Shown here: positions 1 to 5,759 of the stretch, in pieces
Position numbering within the stretch: position 1 is the stretch's first letter
Layout of the letters: each line of letters opens with the position of its first letter
From: a virus
Strand: one strand, 5' to 3'
Length of the DNA: 23,413 nucleotides
IMG/VR virus record: IMGVR_UViG_3300030098_003066
Coordinates: 1-23,413 of that record
Notes under the pieces: model-generated
Told to the model about the DNA's origin: nothing
The model's input: the letters and a program-made list of their open reading frames with translations, nothing else
Database searches by the model: none
Position numbers and translations under genes: made by a program

Positions 1-129
1 CAAGATAATTTTAACGAATTAAAGTTAGATACTTTACTTACACCAGGTAGAAGTAATGGTGTACACAGTATGTTAAAGAAAGTTAAAACTTATGCTAGTA
101 ATTTTAATAATTTTATTAATGCTACTTGA
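1..129 (+). CDS. C-terminal fragment of an unknown protein (cut by window edge)
   Basis: An open frame enters from the left edge in frame 1 and ends at TGA 127-129, giving 42 residues that finish in an Asn/Phe-rich tail (YASNFNNFINAT). The start lies outside the window. I do not recognise the family. Its last 8 bases overlap the 3' end of the leftward gene that ends at 122, so two transcripts converge here with no terminator hairpin between them. The fragment is too short to tell whether it is a virion protein. Confidence 0.55.
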   Translation, partial: QDNFNELKLDTLLTPGRSNGVHSMLKKVKTYASNFNNFINAT

Positions 130-316
130 TGACTTTTTTTAGCCACAAATAAAACGCGTAACAAGCAAATAAATAAATTGTTGCAACGCCTACATCCACT
201 AGGTGTTCTCTCATGTGATATATAAATTCTATTCCTGCTTGAACGTCACCCATGCTACCAGCTTCGTTGATAGTAACGTTTTTAGTTCCTTCAAAATTTT
301 CTATAGTTTGTTCCAT
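122..316 (-). CDS. Small protein with one C-terminal membrane segment
   Basis: 64 residues if started at ATG 316-314. A GTG nine bases upstream (325) is possible, but the ATG overlaps the TAA of the previous gene (TAATG), the coupling pattern used throughout this window. The N-terminal half is polar and acidic. Residues about 42-60 (VGVATIYLFACYAFYLWL) form one hydrophobic helix followed by a Lys-rich end, a layout that fits a single-pass protein with a basic tail. No family recognised. It is the last gene of the leftward cluster 1859-122, whose products are mostly membrane or exported proteins, so an envelope or lysis-related role is a guess. Confidence 0.6.
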   Translation of the reverse strand: MEQTIENFEGTKNVTINEAGSMGDVQAGIEFIYHMREHLVDVGVATIYLFACYAFYLWLKKVIK

Positions 317-621
317 TAATCCCACTTAGCTTTGGCACGTAGTGACCATCTTTTAAAAGCTTCTGCATCTATATCTTTTTTAACTAATGTAGCACCAGCT
401 GGTATTTCATTGTATAAAGCAATTACTTCTCCATCTTCTATGTGCACAATACCTGGACCACAAAAAGCATCTTTAACAAATTTAGTATTTTTCTTTTTCA
501 TCAATCTTACTTCTTTCATGCAAGACGATAGTGATTCCATAGGAATGTATTGTGTCATTTGACTTTCTTGGTCATTCATATTACCAAAAACAAACATTAA
601 AATTACACTAATGACTTCCAT
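316..621 (-). CDS. Small exported protein, hypothetical
   Basis: 101 residues. The N-terminus (MEVISVILMFVFG) is a short hydrophobic stretch like a signal peptide or anchor. The rest is polar, with two cysteines (C34 in SSCMKEVR and C54 in AFCGPG) that could form a disulfide in the periplasm. I recall short marine-phage proteins with a similar signal peptide plus 'SC...R...CG' layout but cannot name a function. It starts inside the previous gene (14-base overlap) and its stop overlaps the next start, so it is translated as part of one leftward operon. Confidence 0.65.
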   Translation of the reverse strand: MEVISVILMFVFGNMNDQESQMTQYIPMESLSSCMKEVRLMKKKNTKFVKDAFCGPGIVHIEDGEVIALYNEIPAGATLVKKDIDAEAFKRWSLRAKAKWD

Positions 622-1000
622 TTGCTCTCACTTTGTCTTCTAGTTTTTCTGTGTCCATAATTAATTTTTCTATATCCTGCTGCGCTCTTTTTATATTTAC
701 GGTATTACTCATCATACCCTCCATTTCTTCTTGCATAGCTTCTATTTGAGTTGCCATAAATTCAATTAACATGTCCTGCTGACTATCGGCAGGCAAATTA
801 CCCATCTCGCCACGAGGCCATTTAATTCTAAATTCTGTATTTTTTTCAACTTCAACAATCATTAACTTACCTTGGGTCTCAATATTATTTAGGCGTTCTA
901 TCACGCCAAAATAAGCCCACACACCTAGAGCTGTAGCTCCGAGTATACTGAGCAGGTTGCGCATAGGCATGCTTACACTTGTGTTGTCTGATATTTTCAT
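608..1000 (-). CDS. Membrane-anchored coiled-coil protein, hypothetical (spanin-like layout)
   Basis: 130 residues. After a short cytoplasmic stretch there is one transmembrane helix at about residues 15-33 (LLSILGATALGVWAYFGVI). A largely helical, Glu/Met/Gln-rich region from about 35 to the end looks like a coiled coil. This N-in, C-out topology is that of an inner-membrane spanin or another envelope-spanning phage protein, but there is no specific sequence signature, so the role is inference. The N-terminal block (MKISDNTSVSMPMRN) is one I recall as common to small membrane proteins of marine phages. Start ATG 1000 overlaps the TGA of the upstream gene (ATGA). A small exported Cys-containing protein lies immediately upstream. 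Confidence 0.7.
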   Translation of the reverse strand: MKISDNTSVSMPMRNLLSILGATALGVWAYFGVIERLNNIETQGKLMIVEVEKNTEFRIKWPRGEMGNLPADSQQDMLIEFMATQIEAMQEEMEGMMSNTVNIKRAQQDIEKLIMDTEKLEDKVRANGSH

Positions 1001-1221
1001 AATGTATTTAATCCTTTTATAGGAAAAGCTTTAAAGGGTAAACAATATCCCGTGGTTACCATATTATTCTTATATTCCAATGGTTTAGCTTCATAAATGT
1101 TTAAGTAATCTGCAAGTGCTGTCATGCAGCTATCTTCATCTGCATATAAAAAAGATTGTGTTTTTACTGATGGTAAATTAGGTTGTGATATCATTAAAAA
1201 TAGAAGCCAAACTTTTATCAT
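997..1221 (-). CDS. Small exported protein with signal peptide, hypothetical
   Basis: 74 residues. MIKVWLLFLMIS is a compact positively charged plus hydrophobic signal sequence. The mature part holds two cysteines (EDSCMTA and TGYCLPF) that could pair. There is no lipobox cysteine close after the hydrophobic stretch, so it does not look like a classic outer-membrane spanin lipoprotein. It overlaps both neighbours by 4 bases (ATGA), so translation is coupled from the 213-aa gene to the coiled-coil gene. No family recognised. Confidence 0.65.
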   Translation of the reverse strand: MIKVWLLFLMISQPNLPSVKTQSFLYADEDSCMTALADYLNIYEAKPLEYKNNMVTTGYCLPFKAFPIKGLNTL

Positions 1222-1859
1222 TTCTGTTCTTTTAAATCGTAAAAATAATTTGTGTCATCACCAGCTGTCCATTTTGATTTGTTTTCTACAGAGTAATATT
1301 CTGTTGACACTTTAAAATCAGGTTGTTTTGTTTCTGCAGGTGTAAGTGATTTGTCATAATATATAATTCTGTTGTTTGGTTGTGCTGCATAGTGACCATT
1401 ATCTAATTCTAATATGTTAAATGATTTGTGTTCTTCTGGCACTTCGCTGTAGCTGGTGTTTAATGTGTTGTGGTCTGAATGGCAATTGTCAATTGTAAAT
1501 AAATATTCTCCGTGATGCCATTTTTTAGATGGTGATAAATATTTACAACGCACACCCGCAAGTGATTGTTTTTCTATTACTGTAAAGTGATAACTAAATG
1601 CATCCCATAGCTCTAATTCTTCTAATGATAAATTTTCTTTGACATCAGGTGAACTAACAAAAGCACTAATAGGCAACTTATCATATAAAGCACCATATTC
1701 CGGCAAATACGTTTCAAAGTAGAGTGCTCTGCCTTGGATAGACTTACAAGTAATCCAAACACCTTCTACAAATTCTCCATGACCTTTTTGATGATCATAT
1801 AAGTATTCTTTTTTTATATATACTTTTATCGGTGGTAGATTTCCTACTAGATACGCCAT
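1218..1859 (-). CDS. Conserved marine-phage protein of unknown function
   Basis: 213 residues, soluble, no signal peptide or membrane segment. The N-terminal motif LPPIKVYIKKEYLYD, the block RALYFETYLPEYGALYDKLP and the C-terminal block SLTPAETKQPDFKVSTEYYS match a family I recall as widespread in marine phage genomes, always annotated as hypothetical. Aromatic-rich blocks and regular strand-like patterns suggest a beta-rich fold. Start ATG 1859 has a good ribosome-binding site on the leftward strand (GAGGGG, about 4 bases upstream). It is the first gene of the leftward cluster, so it is probably the most highly expressed of the five. I infer no function. Confidence 0.8.
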   Translation of the reverse strand: MAYLVGNLPPIKVYIKKEYLYDHQKGHGEFVEGVWITCKSIQGRALYFETYLPEYGALYDKLPISAFVSSPDVKENLSLEELELWDAFSYHFTVIEKQSLAGVRCKYLSPSKKWHHGEYLFTIDNCHSDHNTLNTSYSEVPEEHKSFNILELDNGHYAAQPNNRIIYYDKSLTPAETKQPDFKVSTEYYSVENKSKWTAGDDTNYFYDLKEQK

Positions 1860-2124
1860 AACCCCTCATGTAATGTTTGTGAGGTTCATATTGTAACCAT
1901 TTTAAAATTTTTTTCCAGTACTTTAGCATGTTTTCTTAAATGGGGACCCCCTGCAACGAATGTGCCTGGGATCCACCGAGATGAAATGAAGTTGAGAACT
2001 TTATGTGTACATTATGTGTTAATAATGTGCAAGAAAAAAGTGTAATGGTTTGTAATGGTGTCAAGAACAATATTTTACTTGACAACTATTTTTAATATTG
2101 GCTGTTTTCTGCGAAATATTGTGC

Positions 2125-2153
2125 TTGTTTTGTTCACATTGATGTGGTATAAT
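2125..2153 (+). promoter_or_regulatory. Sigma70-like promoter for the small-gene operon
   Basis: -35 TTGTTT (2125-2130), 17-base spacer, perfect -10 TATAAT (2148-2153) preceded by TGG, i.e. an extended -10. It points rightward into the operon that starts at 2357. The predicted transcript start is near 2160, just before the palindrome at 2167-2178. Confidence 0.7.
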
Positions 2154-2166
2154 TAGTTAAATGTCG

Positions 2167-2178
2167 ATGTTGCAACAT
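2167..2178. promoter_or_regulatory. Palindromic operator candidate ATGTTGCAACAT
   Basis: A perfect 12-bp inverted repeat placed about 14 bases after the -10 box, where a bound repressor would block initiation or early elongation. The 10-mer TGCAACATTG that covers its right half (2171-2180) occurs again at 7741-7750 beside another intergenic control region. The cognate regulator is unknown. The LexA-type protein at 4011-4247 is one candidate. Confidence 0.45.
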
Positions 2179-2356
2179 TGACTGAGTATGGCTGAACAAC
2201 TGTAACAAGGTAGTAAGGCACACTAAAGGAAAGATATGGTCGAATGACTGAAGGGTCCTAGGGTGGTACTGAAGTACTAGTTAACATTTAAAGGTGTTGA
2301 CTTGTCGGGAAAAGGTTGGGGGTAGTCAAAGAATCCCCCTACTCACTAAAAATATT

Positions 2357-2596
2357 ATGTTGAGTATAAGAAAGTATCAAGACTGGGTTAATCAATCTGC
2401 TAAAGGTGATAGCATGACTTATTATCGTGGGTTTATTATGGCACCGCATTTAGCAAAGATAGCACCTACATTAGATGAGCGACGTGTTAGCGCATTGAAA
2501 AGATATGTATACGGTTCATATGAATCTAACGTAGTTACACTTATGCAGAAAAAACACGCAGATTTTGACTACGAATATATTGCAGTGAGGTTATGA
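2357..2596 (+). CDS. Small conserved marine-phage protein, hypothetical
   Basis: 79 residues from ATG 2357. A GTG at 2294 would add 21 residues, but that stretch is encoded by the GGGGG/CCCCC hairpin region and looks non-coding. No clear Shine-Dalgarno precedes the ATG, so this start is less certain than others. The pattern YQDWxNQSAKGDSMTYYRGF, then an Arg-rich helix (DERRVSALKRYVYGSYES), then VTLMQKKHADFDYEYIAVR is a small family I recall from marine phages with no assigned function. It is the first gene of the rightward operon, and its TGA overlaps the next ATG. Confidence 0.7.
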   Translation: MLSIRKYQDWVNQSAKGDSMTYYRGFIMAPHLAKIAPTLDERRVSALKRYVYGSYESNVVTLMQKKHADFDYEYIAVRL

Positions 2597-2691
2597 TGTG
2601 GGAATTATTTATGGTTTTACTTATACCACTTAAAATTGCATTAGCGTTTTATGTGGCTTTTCATGTTTATAGTTTTGTGTTAGGTTTATGA
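2596..2691 (+). CDS. 31-aa single-pass membrane protein, paralogue of the 6350 gene
   Basis: A frame of 31 codons starting at the ATG that overlaps the upstream stop (TGATG) and ending at TGA 2689-2691, itself overlapping the next ATG. The product is almost entirely hydrophobic apart from one Lys and one His (core MVLLIPLKIALAFYVAFHVY). It shares LLIPLK followed by a hydrophobic aromatic helix with the 28-aa product at 6350-6436, so the two look like paralogues. Perfect start/stop coupling on both sides supports translation. Function unknown; small phage membrane peptides of this size can be holin-like or target host membrane proteins, but nothing here decides. Confidence 0.6.
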   Translation: MWELFMVLLIPLKIALAFYVAFHVYSFVLGL

Positions 2692-2837
2692 GTTTAGAGG
2701 CAAGATTAATTAAGTTAAAGATAGAGTTAGATAAGATTGCTTTACGTAATCCATTGACTGTACAACAAGTGCTTGATCGTAAAAAATGGGAAAGAGTGCG
2801 TAACATATTAATTAAAAGATATAAGAGACATGAGTAA
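2688..2837 (+). CDS. 49-aa basic helical protein, hypothetical
   Basis: Starts at ATG 2688, overlapping the previous stop (ATGA), and ends at TAA 2835-2837. The product is highly charged and basic (RLIKLKIELDKIALRNP then DRKKWERVRNILIKRYKR), predicted fully helical, with no membrane segment. The positive C-terminus could bind nucleic acid, but that is inference. It overlaps the next gene by 8 bases. Not recognised as a named family. Confidence 0.6.
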   Translation: MSLEARLIKLKIELDKIALRNPLTVQQVLDRKKWERVRNILIKRYKRHE

Positions 2838-3006
2838 ACCAGTGATAAAAGAAGTTAATACTAGAGAAGAATTAAAGCGTGCAGAAGACGCGTTTTATAA
2901 CGCTATGTTTGTGGGTAATGAGGAAGAGATGACATCTGCAAATAGCGCTGTGTGTTATTATCAGTCATTTGATAGTGATACTTGCCCCGAGTACCCAGGT
3001 TTCTAA
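2830..3006 (+). CDS. 58-aa hypothetical protein
   Basis: ATG 2830 to TAA 3004-3006. The N-terminal half is helical and charged (KEVNTREELKRAEDAFYNAM), followed by NEEEMTSANSAV and a C-terminal CYYQSFDSDTCPEYPGF with two cysteines. The start lies within the end of the previous gene and the stop overlaps the next ATG (TAATG), which supports translation. No family recognised. Confidence 0.55.
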   Translation: MSKPVIKEVNTREELKRAEDAFYNAMFVGNEEEMTSANSAVCYYQSFDSDTCPEYPGF

Positions 3007-3089
3007 TGAGATGGATGTACTATGCAATTTGGTTATCTATAGCTACGGGTTTATTATGCATGTATAGCATAGGTAACTCACCAATATAA
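3006..3089 (+). CDS. 27-aa membrane peptide
   Basis: ATG 3006 overlaps the upstream TAA (TAATG) and TAA is at 3087-3089. MRWMYYAIWLSIATGLLCMY gives a single hydrophobic helix with a basic N-terminus, then a short polar tail (SIGNSPI). It could be a cleaved signal-like or single-pass peptide. Its only support is the coupled start, composition and the continuous operon. It would be missed by ordinary gene finders because of its length. Confidence 0.45.
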   Translation: MRWMYYAIWLSIATGLLCMYSIGNSPI

Positions 3090-3100
3090 GGAGAAATATA

Positions 3101-3385
3101 ATGAAAGAAATGATAGATGCTGCAAGGCAGATAAACAAAATATTACACGAATGTGAAGACAGAGGCGATAGTGTTGATGTTACATTAGATAAAATTAGTG
3201 TTGTAAAAGTACATGGTTGTGTTTTTTCTACAATGATGTTGTTAGAAATAATGCATAAATTTTTAGATGGTTTTGAGGAAAGAGAAAGAGCTAGATCAAA
3301 TAAAAATTACATAGATACTGATGCAGAACAAGAAGTGCAAAACAAATATTCTGACGTTGCAGATAAGTGGAATAAAATTCATTAA
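3101..3385 (+). CDS. 94-aa hypothetical protein
   Basis: Starts at ATG 3101 with a clear ribosome-binding site (AAGGAG, about 8 bases upstream). Predicted helix (MKEMIDAARQINKILHECED), strand pair (SVDVTLDKISVVKVHGCVF), then a long charged helix to the end. Two cysteines; no membrane segment. The stop TAA overlaps the next ATG. Not recognised. Its strong RBS suggests it is translated independently of the five small coupled genes before it. Confidence 0.7.
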   Translation: MKEMIDAARQINKILHECEDRGDSVDVTLDKISVVKVHGCVFSTMMLLEIMHKFLDGFEERERARSNKNYIDTDAEQEVQNKYSDVADKWNKIH

Positions 3386-3663
3386 TGAATATAAATAGTA
3401 TACCACGCGTTACCATTACGTGGATGGATGCACGTGACATGGAAACTGGTTGGTTGCCTATAAAAGATATATTAGAGGCACCTTTGGCTAAATGCCAAGA
3501 AACTGGTTGGATGGTAGTTAATAACAATGATAAAATAGTTATAATGCGGTCCTGGTGTACAGATAAAGATGATAATCATGGTGGTGGTGCGATAGCAATA
3601 CCAAAAGGTTGGGTAACAAAAATAGAGTATTTACAAGGAACACATGCAAACGTACGAAATTAA
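3385..3663 (+). CDS. 92-aa conserved marine-phage protein, hypothetical
   Basis: Starts at ATG 3385 (TAATG overlap). The pattern PRVTITWMDARDMETGWLPIKDI, then TGWMVVNNNDKIVIMRSW, then AIPKGWVTKIEYL belongs to a small beta-rich family I recall as frequent in marine phages, unassigned. The alternating strands with an acidic turn suggest a small barrel. It overlaps the next gene by 20 bases. I am confident it is a gene but infer no function. Confidence 0.75.
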   Translation: MNINSIPRVTITWMDARDMETGWLPIKDILEAPLAKCQETGWMVVNNNDKIVIMRSWCTDKDDNHGGGAIAIPKGWVTKIEYLQGTHANVRN

Positions 3664-4039
3664 TTTATGGTTAGATAAAAAAATTATAGAAAAGGTTGTC
3701 AAACAATTTGATAATGATGAGCAGGTATTACAATACATACAAGATAATTTTGATACAAATCCTAATCCAGAATTTCCGTCATTAGATCCCACGAGGGGAT
3801 ATACAAGACCAAAAGCTTCTAAATATACAATTACGTGGTCTAGAATACACACGTATGTGCGTAAAAAAGGACCTTACAGGATAGATTTAACAGAAGAAGA
3901 AAAAGAAATACAAAAAACTTTAGAAGCATCTATTACAAAAGAAGCTATAGATGATTGGGGTAAAAATGAAATGTTAAGAGAAGCACAAAAAGATTATTGG
4001 AGTCACCCAGATGCCACAGGCCTCGAAGATAAAAAGTAA
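3644..4039 (+). CDS. 131-aa hypothetical protein
   Basis: ATG 3644 with AAGGA 5-6 bases upstream. Soluble, mixed charge, rich in Lys and Glu in the C-terminal half (TEEEKEIQKTLEASITKEAI then a short amphipathic stretch). The middle (KASKYTITWSRIHTYVRKKG) is basic and aromatic, compatible with nucleic-acid binding, but no motif confirms that. The last 29 bases overlap the start of the LexA-type gene. Not recognised. Confidence 0.65.
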   Translation: MQTYEINLWLDKKIIEKVVKQFDNDEQVLQYIQDNFDTNPNPEFPSLDPTRGYTRPKASKYTITWSRIHTYVRKKGPYRIDLTEEEKEIQKTLEASITKEAIDDWGKNEMLREAQKDYWSHPDATGLEDKK

Positions 4040-4247
4040 ACAAGGGCTAACGCCCAAACAGAAAAAGGTATTTGACATTATAAAAGCTTTTATAAAGCAA
4101 AATGGTGTGTCACCTTCTTACGAAGAACTAAAACAGCTTATGGGTAGTAAATCTAAATCCCATGTTCATGGTTTTGTGCATCAATTGATAGAACGTGGTT
4201 GGCTAGGAAAAGGAAATGGCAGAAATCGGTCAATTTATATTTTGTAA
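4011..4247 (+). CDS. LexA-type winged-helix DNA-binding protein without peptidase domain
   Basis: 78 residues, essentially just the LexA DNA-binding domain: LTPKQKKVFDIIKAF (13-27), NGVSPSYEELKQLMG (31-45, first helices of the wing-helix motif), SKSKSHVHGFVHQLIERGWL (46-65, recognition helix and following helix), then a basic wing (GNGRNRSIYI). Full LexA is about 200 residues with a Ser/Lys autoprotease; that part is absent, so this protein cannot be removed by RecA-triggered self-cleavage. It starts in the end of the previous gene with GGAG about 9 bases upstream. The array of GTGNCAC motifs immediately downstream is a natural candidate for its operators (inference). A transcriptional regulator of phage genes is the likely role. 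Confidence 0.8.
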   Translation: MPQASKIKSKQGLTPKQKKVFDIIKAFIKQNGVSPSYEELKQLMGSKSKSHVHGFVHQLIERGWLGKGNGRNRSIYIL

Positions 4248-4311
4248 TGTGGCATCTATAGTGGTATATTTGCTTAAAAGTTTTTTTTATTTTGTTACCG
4301 GGAACCAAACT

Positions 4312-4504
4312 GGTGCCACAGTGACACAATTGCTGATTAAACTATATAATTCAATGACTTATGTTGTGTCACCAATGTGTCACTACTCTAGACAACGCAA
4401 GGCACTTTTTTGTATTTTAGAAAATAAAATGAGTAAAAACTCAACTATATTGCGAGGTTTTGCATGGTAGATAAAAGAATTAGTGGTGACACAAGTGGTG
4501 CCAC
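4312..4504. repeat. Array of six GTGNCAC motifs in three pairs
   Basis: Exact copies at 4313-4319, 4321-4327, 4366-4372, 4377-4383, 4486-4492 and 4498-4504. They form three pairs with start-to-start distances of 8, 11 and 12. Allowing for orientation, the extended form is GGTGMCACAA, with the middle pair inverted. The first pair overlaps the -35 of the promoter at 4321-4350, the second lies just past its predicted start, and the third lies in the 5' end of the terminase small-subunit gene. This fits either operators of the neighbouring LexA-type protein or a TerS-binding (pac/cos) region. Confidence 0.7.
4321..4350 (+). promoter_or_regulatory. Promoter in front of terS, overlapped by GTGNCAC motifs
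   Basis: -35 GTGACA (4321-4326, five of six bases of TTGACA), 18-base spacer, perfect -10 TATAAT (4345-4350). The -35 is itself part of a GTGNCAC motif, and a second motif pair (4366-4383) starts about 10 bases after the predicted transcript start. This is the classic arrangement for repression by a bound dimer. Confidence 0.55.
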
Positions 4505-5057
4505 AAATATGGCAAAAAGATATCCAATTAGAAATGATGGATTGACAGATAAACAGCGTATCTTTGTGCAGATATATACAGAGAACGAAGGAAGATTGAC
4601 ACCTACAGAATGTGCAAGACAAGCTGGTTATGCAGAAGACAGAGCAAATACCACTGCATCAGAATTATTAAATGGTAAAAGATTTCCAAAAGTAGTAGAA
4701 GCTGTTCTTGCAAGAAGAGCAGAAATACAAAAAACACACGAAGTAAAATTAGATAAACATGTACAAGAATTGGCTAGGTTGCGTGAAAAATCATTGGCAG
4801 AAAAGTCTTATAGTGCTGCTGTTAATGCTGAGCGCTTGCGGGGTCAAGCCGCAGGATTGTACATTGACCGTAAAGAAATCAGGACGGGATCCATTGATTC
4901 TATGTCGCGTGATGACGTTTTAAAAGCATTAAAGGATTTAGGATTAGATGGACAAATTAAAAAAGAAGGAAACAACACAGTCGTATCGGTCGAGAAATCC
5001 AATAGCGAAGGACTTAAAGACATCACACCAGTATCGTCAGAGGATCAAAAAGAGTAA
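4464..5057 (+). CDS. terS: Terminase small subunit
   Basis: 197 residues. The small subunit recognises the phage DNA packaging site and hands the DNA to the large subunit. The helix-turn-helix core is LTDKQRIFVQIYTENEG (27-43), PTECARQAGYAEDRANTTAS (47-66), LLNGKRFPKVVEAVLARRAE (69-88), the usual pattern of the Terminase_2-type family. A charged helical, probably coiled-coil, oligomerisation region follows to about 130, then a polar C-terminal tail. Start ATG 4464 is chosen because GAGG lies 7-8 bases upstream. An ATG at 4509 (MAKRYPIRND) is the alternative, and it would remove the repeat-encoded SGDTSGAT segment, which comes from the third GTGNCAC pair. Large subunit is at 7979, unusually far away because of the inserted cassette region. 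Confidence 0.85.
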   Translation: MVDKRISGDTSGATNMAKRYPIRNDGLTDKQRIFVQIYTENEGRLTPTECARQAGYAEDRANTTASELLNGKRFPKVVEAVLARRAEIQKTHEVKLDKHVQELARLREKSLAEKSYSAAVNAERLRGQAAGLYIDRKEIRTGSIDSMSRDDVLKALKDLGLDGQIKKEGNNTVVSVEKSNSEGLKDITPVSSEDQKE

Positions 5058-5065
5058 AAAGAAGT

Positions 5066-5479
5066 ATGACCGTAAAGACGGAAACAAACTTTTGGAAGAA
5101 TTTAAAGAAATACTTAGACGCTGGTAATTACATATACTCACGATTAGAAAGTTACGTTACGCCAGGATTCCCTGATTGCCTAATTTATCACAAAGATATA
5201 GGATTCTTTACAGTAGAATTAAAAGTCGCTAATAGTAGTAATAAAGTGGTACTATCTCCGTTCCAAATTGCATGGAATATGCGTCATGCTACAGCTGGTG
5301 CACCTTCTTACATCCTAGTTAGCTTGCCTCTCGCAGAGCAAGTCAAACTGTTTCACGGATGCAAAACCAAGGAACTCGGCCAAAGTAACGTGTTCCAAGT
5401 GCCTGGGCTATACGAAGGACCCATCGCGGACCTCGATTTTACGAAAATCGTGTCAAACTCCCAAACTCCCCTATCATAA
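5066..5479 (+). CDS. VRR-NUC type nuclease (PD-(D/E)XK fold)
   Basis: 137 residues. PGFPDCLI (33-40) with D37, then FFTVELKV (47-54) giving E51-x-K53, then a conserved Gln in SPFQ (64-67) and a beta strand SYILVS, form the catalytic core of the VRR-NUC family of small phage nucleases related to Holliday-junction resolvases. Divalent-metal DNA cleavage is the family's activity; the exact substrate here is unknown, but cutting branched DNA before packaging is a common idea. It follows terS by 8 bases. The 3' end is odd: base composition becomes GC-richer from about 5330, there is a hairpin at 5434-5450, and the last residues (NSQTPLS) are encoded by two tandem AAACTCCC repeats, so the original C-terminus may have been replaced by repeat DNA. 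Confidence 0.8.
   Translation: MTVKTETNFWKNLKKYLDAGNYIYSRLESYVTPGFPDCLIYHKDIGFFTVELKVANSSNKVVLSPFQIAWNMRHATAGAPSYILVSLPLAEQVKLFHGCKTKELGQSNVFQVPGLYEGPIADLDFTKIVSNSQTPLS
5434..5450. repeat. Hairpin inside the nuclease gene 3' end
   Basis: CGATTTT-ACG-AAAATCG, a perfect 7-bp stem with a 3-base loop, placed just before the first AAACTCCC pair. It may mark the left edge of the repeat-rich region. Confidence 0.6.
5455..5470 (+). repeat. AAACTCCC octamer pair 1 (spacing 8)
   Basis: Two perfect copies in tandem (5455-5462, 5463-5470) within the 3' end of the nuclease reading frame. Confidence 0.9.
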
Positions 5480-5485
5480 ATTTCT

Positions 5486-5505
5486 TGTGGATAACCTGTG
5501 GATAA
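5486..5505 (-). promoter_or_regulatory. Two tandem DnaA-box 9-mers
   Basis: TGTGGATAA at 5486-5494 and 5497-5505, each the exact reverse complement of the consensus DnaA box TTATCCACA. They start 11 bases apart, one helical turn, so both face the same side of the DNA. The same two-box arrangement recurs at 6069-6088 and 7749-7768. Confidence 0.75.
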
Positions 5506-5508
5506 CTC

Positions 5509-5533
5509 GCGCAGCTGCGCACCGGGCGCCCGG
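5509..5533. repeat. Two adjacent perfect GC palindromes
   Basis: GCGCAGCTGCGC (5509-5520) is followed one base later by CCGGGCGCCCGG (5522-5533). Both are perfect 12-bp palindromes directly beside the DnaA boxes. Confidence 0.9.
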
Positions 5534-5538
5534 CGCCC

Positions 5539-5556
5539 AAACTCCCTGAAACTCCC
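5539..5556 (+). repeat. AAACTCCC octamer pair 2 (spacing 10)
   Basis: Perfect copies at 5539-5546 and 5549-5556. Confidence 0.9.
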
Positions 5557-5634
5557 TTCGTTTTTCCTTGTTTTCCGCCGATTCGTCAGTTGGCCAGGAT
5601 CCCAGCAGCCCAGGATGCAGCCAGGAGCTTCCTG

Positions 5635-5652
5635 AAACTCCCGCAAACTCCC
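5635..5652 (+). repeat. AAACTCCC octamer pair 3 (spacing 10)
   Basis: Perfect copies at 5635-5642 and 5645-5652. Confidence 0.9.
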
Positions 5653-5696
5653 CAGTTTCCCTAACTTTTTTGTGCAGCCCAACTTCACCTGCAGCT

Positions 5697-5712
5697 GCCG
5701 GGCGCGCCCGGC
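5697..5712. repeat. 16-bp perfect palindrome GCCGGGCGCGCCCGGC
   Basis: Every base pairs across the centre. The inner 14 bases (CCGGGCGCGCCCGG) recur at 6199-6212 and 6498-6511, each time upstream of a promoter for a tiny gene. Confidence 0.95.
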
Positions 5713-5759
5713 GTCATCACCTTCGTACCAGTCTGGTAAAAAATAAAATAAACTAAATG

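Larger units (their letters stand above)
1860..2356. other. Divergent non-coding region with promoter, repeats and long leader
   Basis: About 500 bases without a convincing gene between the leftward and rightward clusters. It holds an odd palindrome GGGGACCCC (1942-1950), an inverted repeat ACATTAT/ATAATGT (2009-2015 and 2022-2028), two direct copies of TGTAATGGT (2041-2049, 2051-2059), a lone TTGACA (2079-2084), a rightward promoter (2125-2153), a perfect 12-bp palindrome (2167-2178) and a leader of about 200 nt. The leader has short hairpins: GTACT/AGTAC near 2260-2275, and GGGGG/CCCCC at 2318-2322 and 2335-2339. This is the obvious control region for the two divergent operons. Confidence 0.7.

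Noticed and set aside
332-562. 76-aa rightward frame antisense to the leftward cluster
   Set aside because: Shadow of the coding leftward gene; no RBS and no plausible protein features.
2079-2084. TTGACA as a promoter -35
   Set aside because: No -10-like hexamer at 15-19 bases downstream; the good promoter is at 2125-2153.
2103-2114. 12-base match GTTTTCTGCGAA shared with about 6163-6174
   Set aside because: Matches of this length are expected by chance in a window of this size.
4216-4470. 84-aa rightward frame between the LexA-type gene and terS
   Set aside because: It has a weak RBS but runs through the promoter and two GTGNCAC pairs, has unlikely composition, and overlaps the LexA-type gene; I treat the stretch as regulatory.
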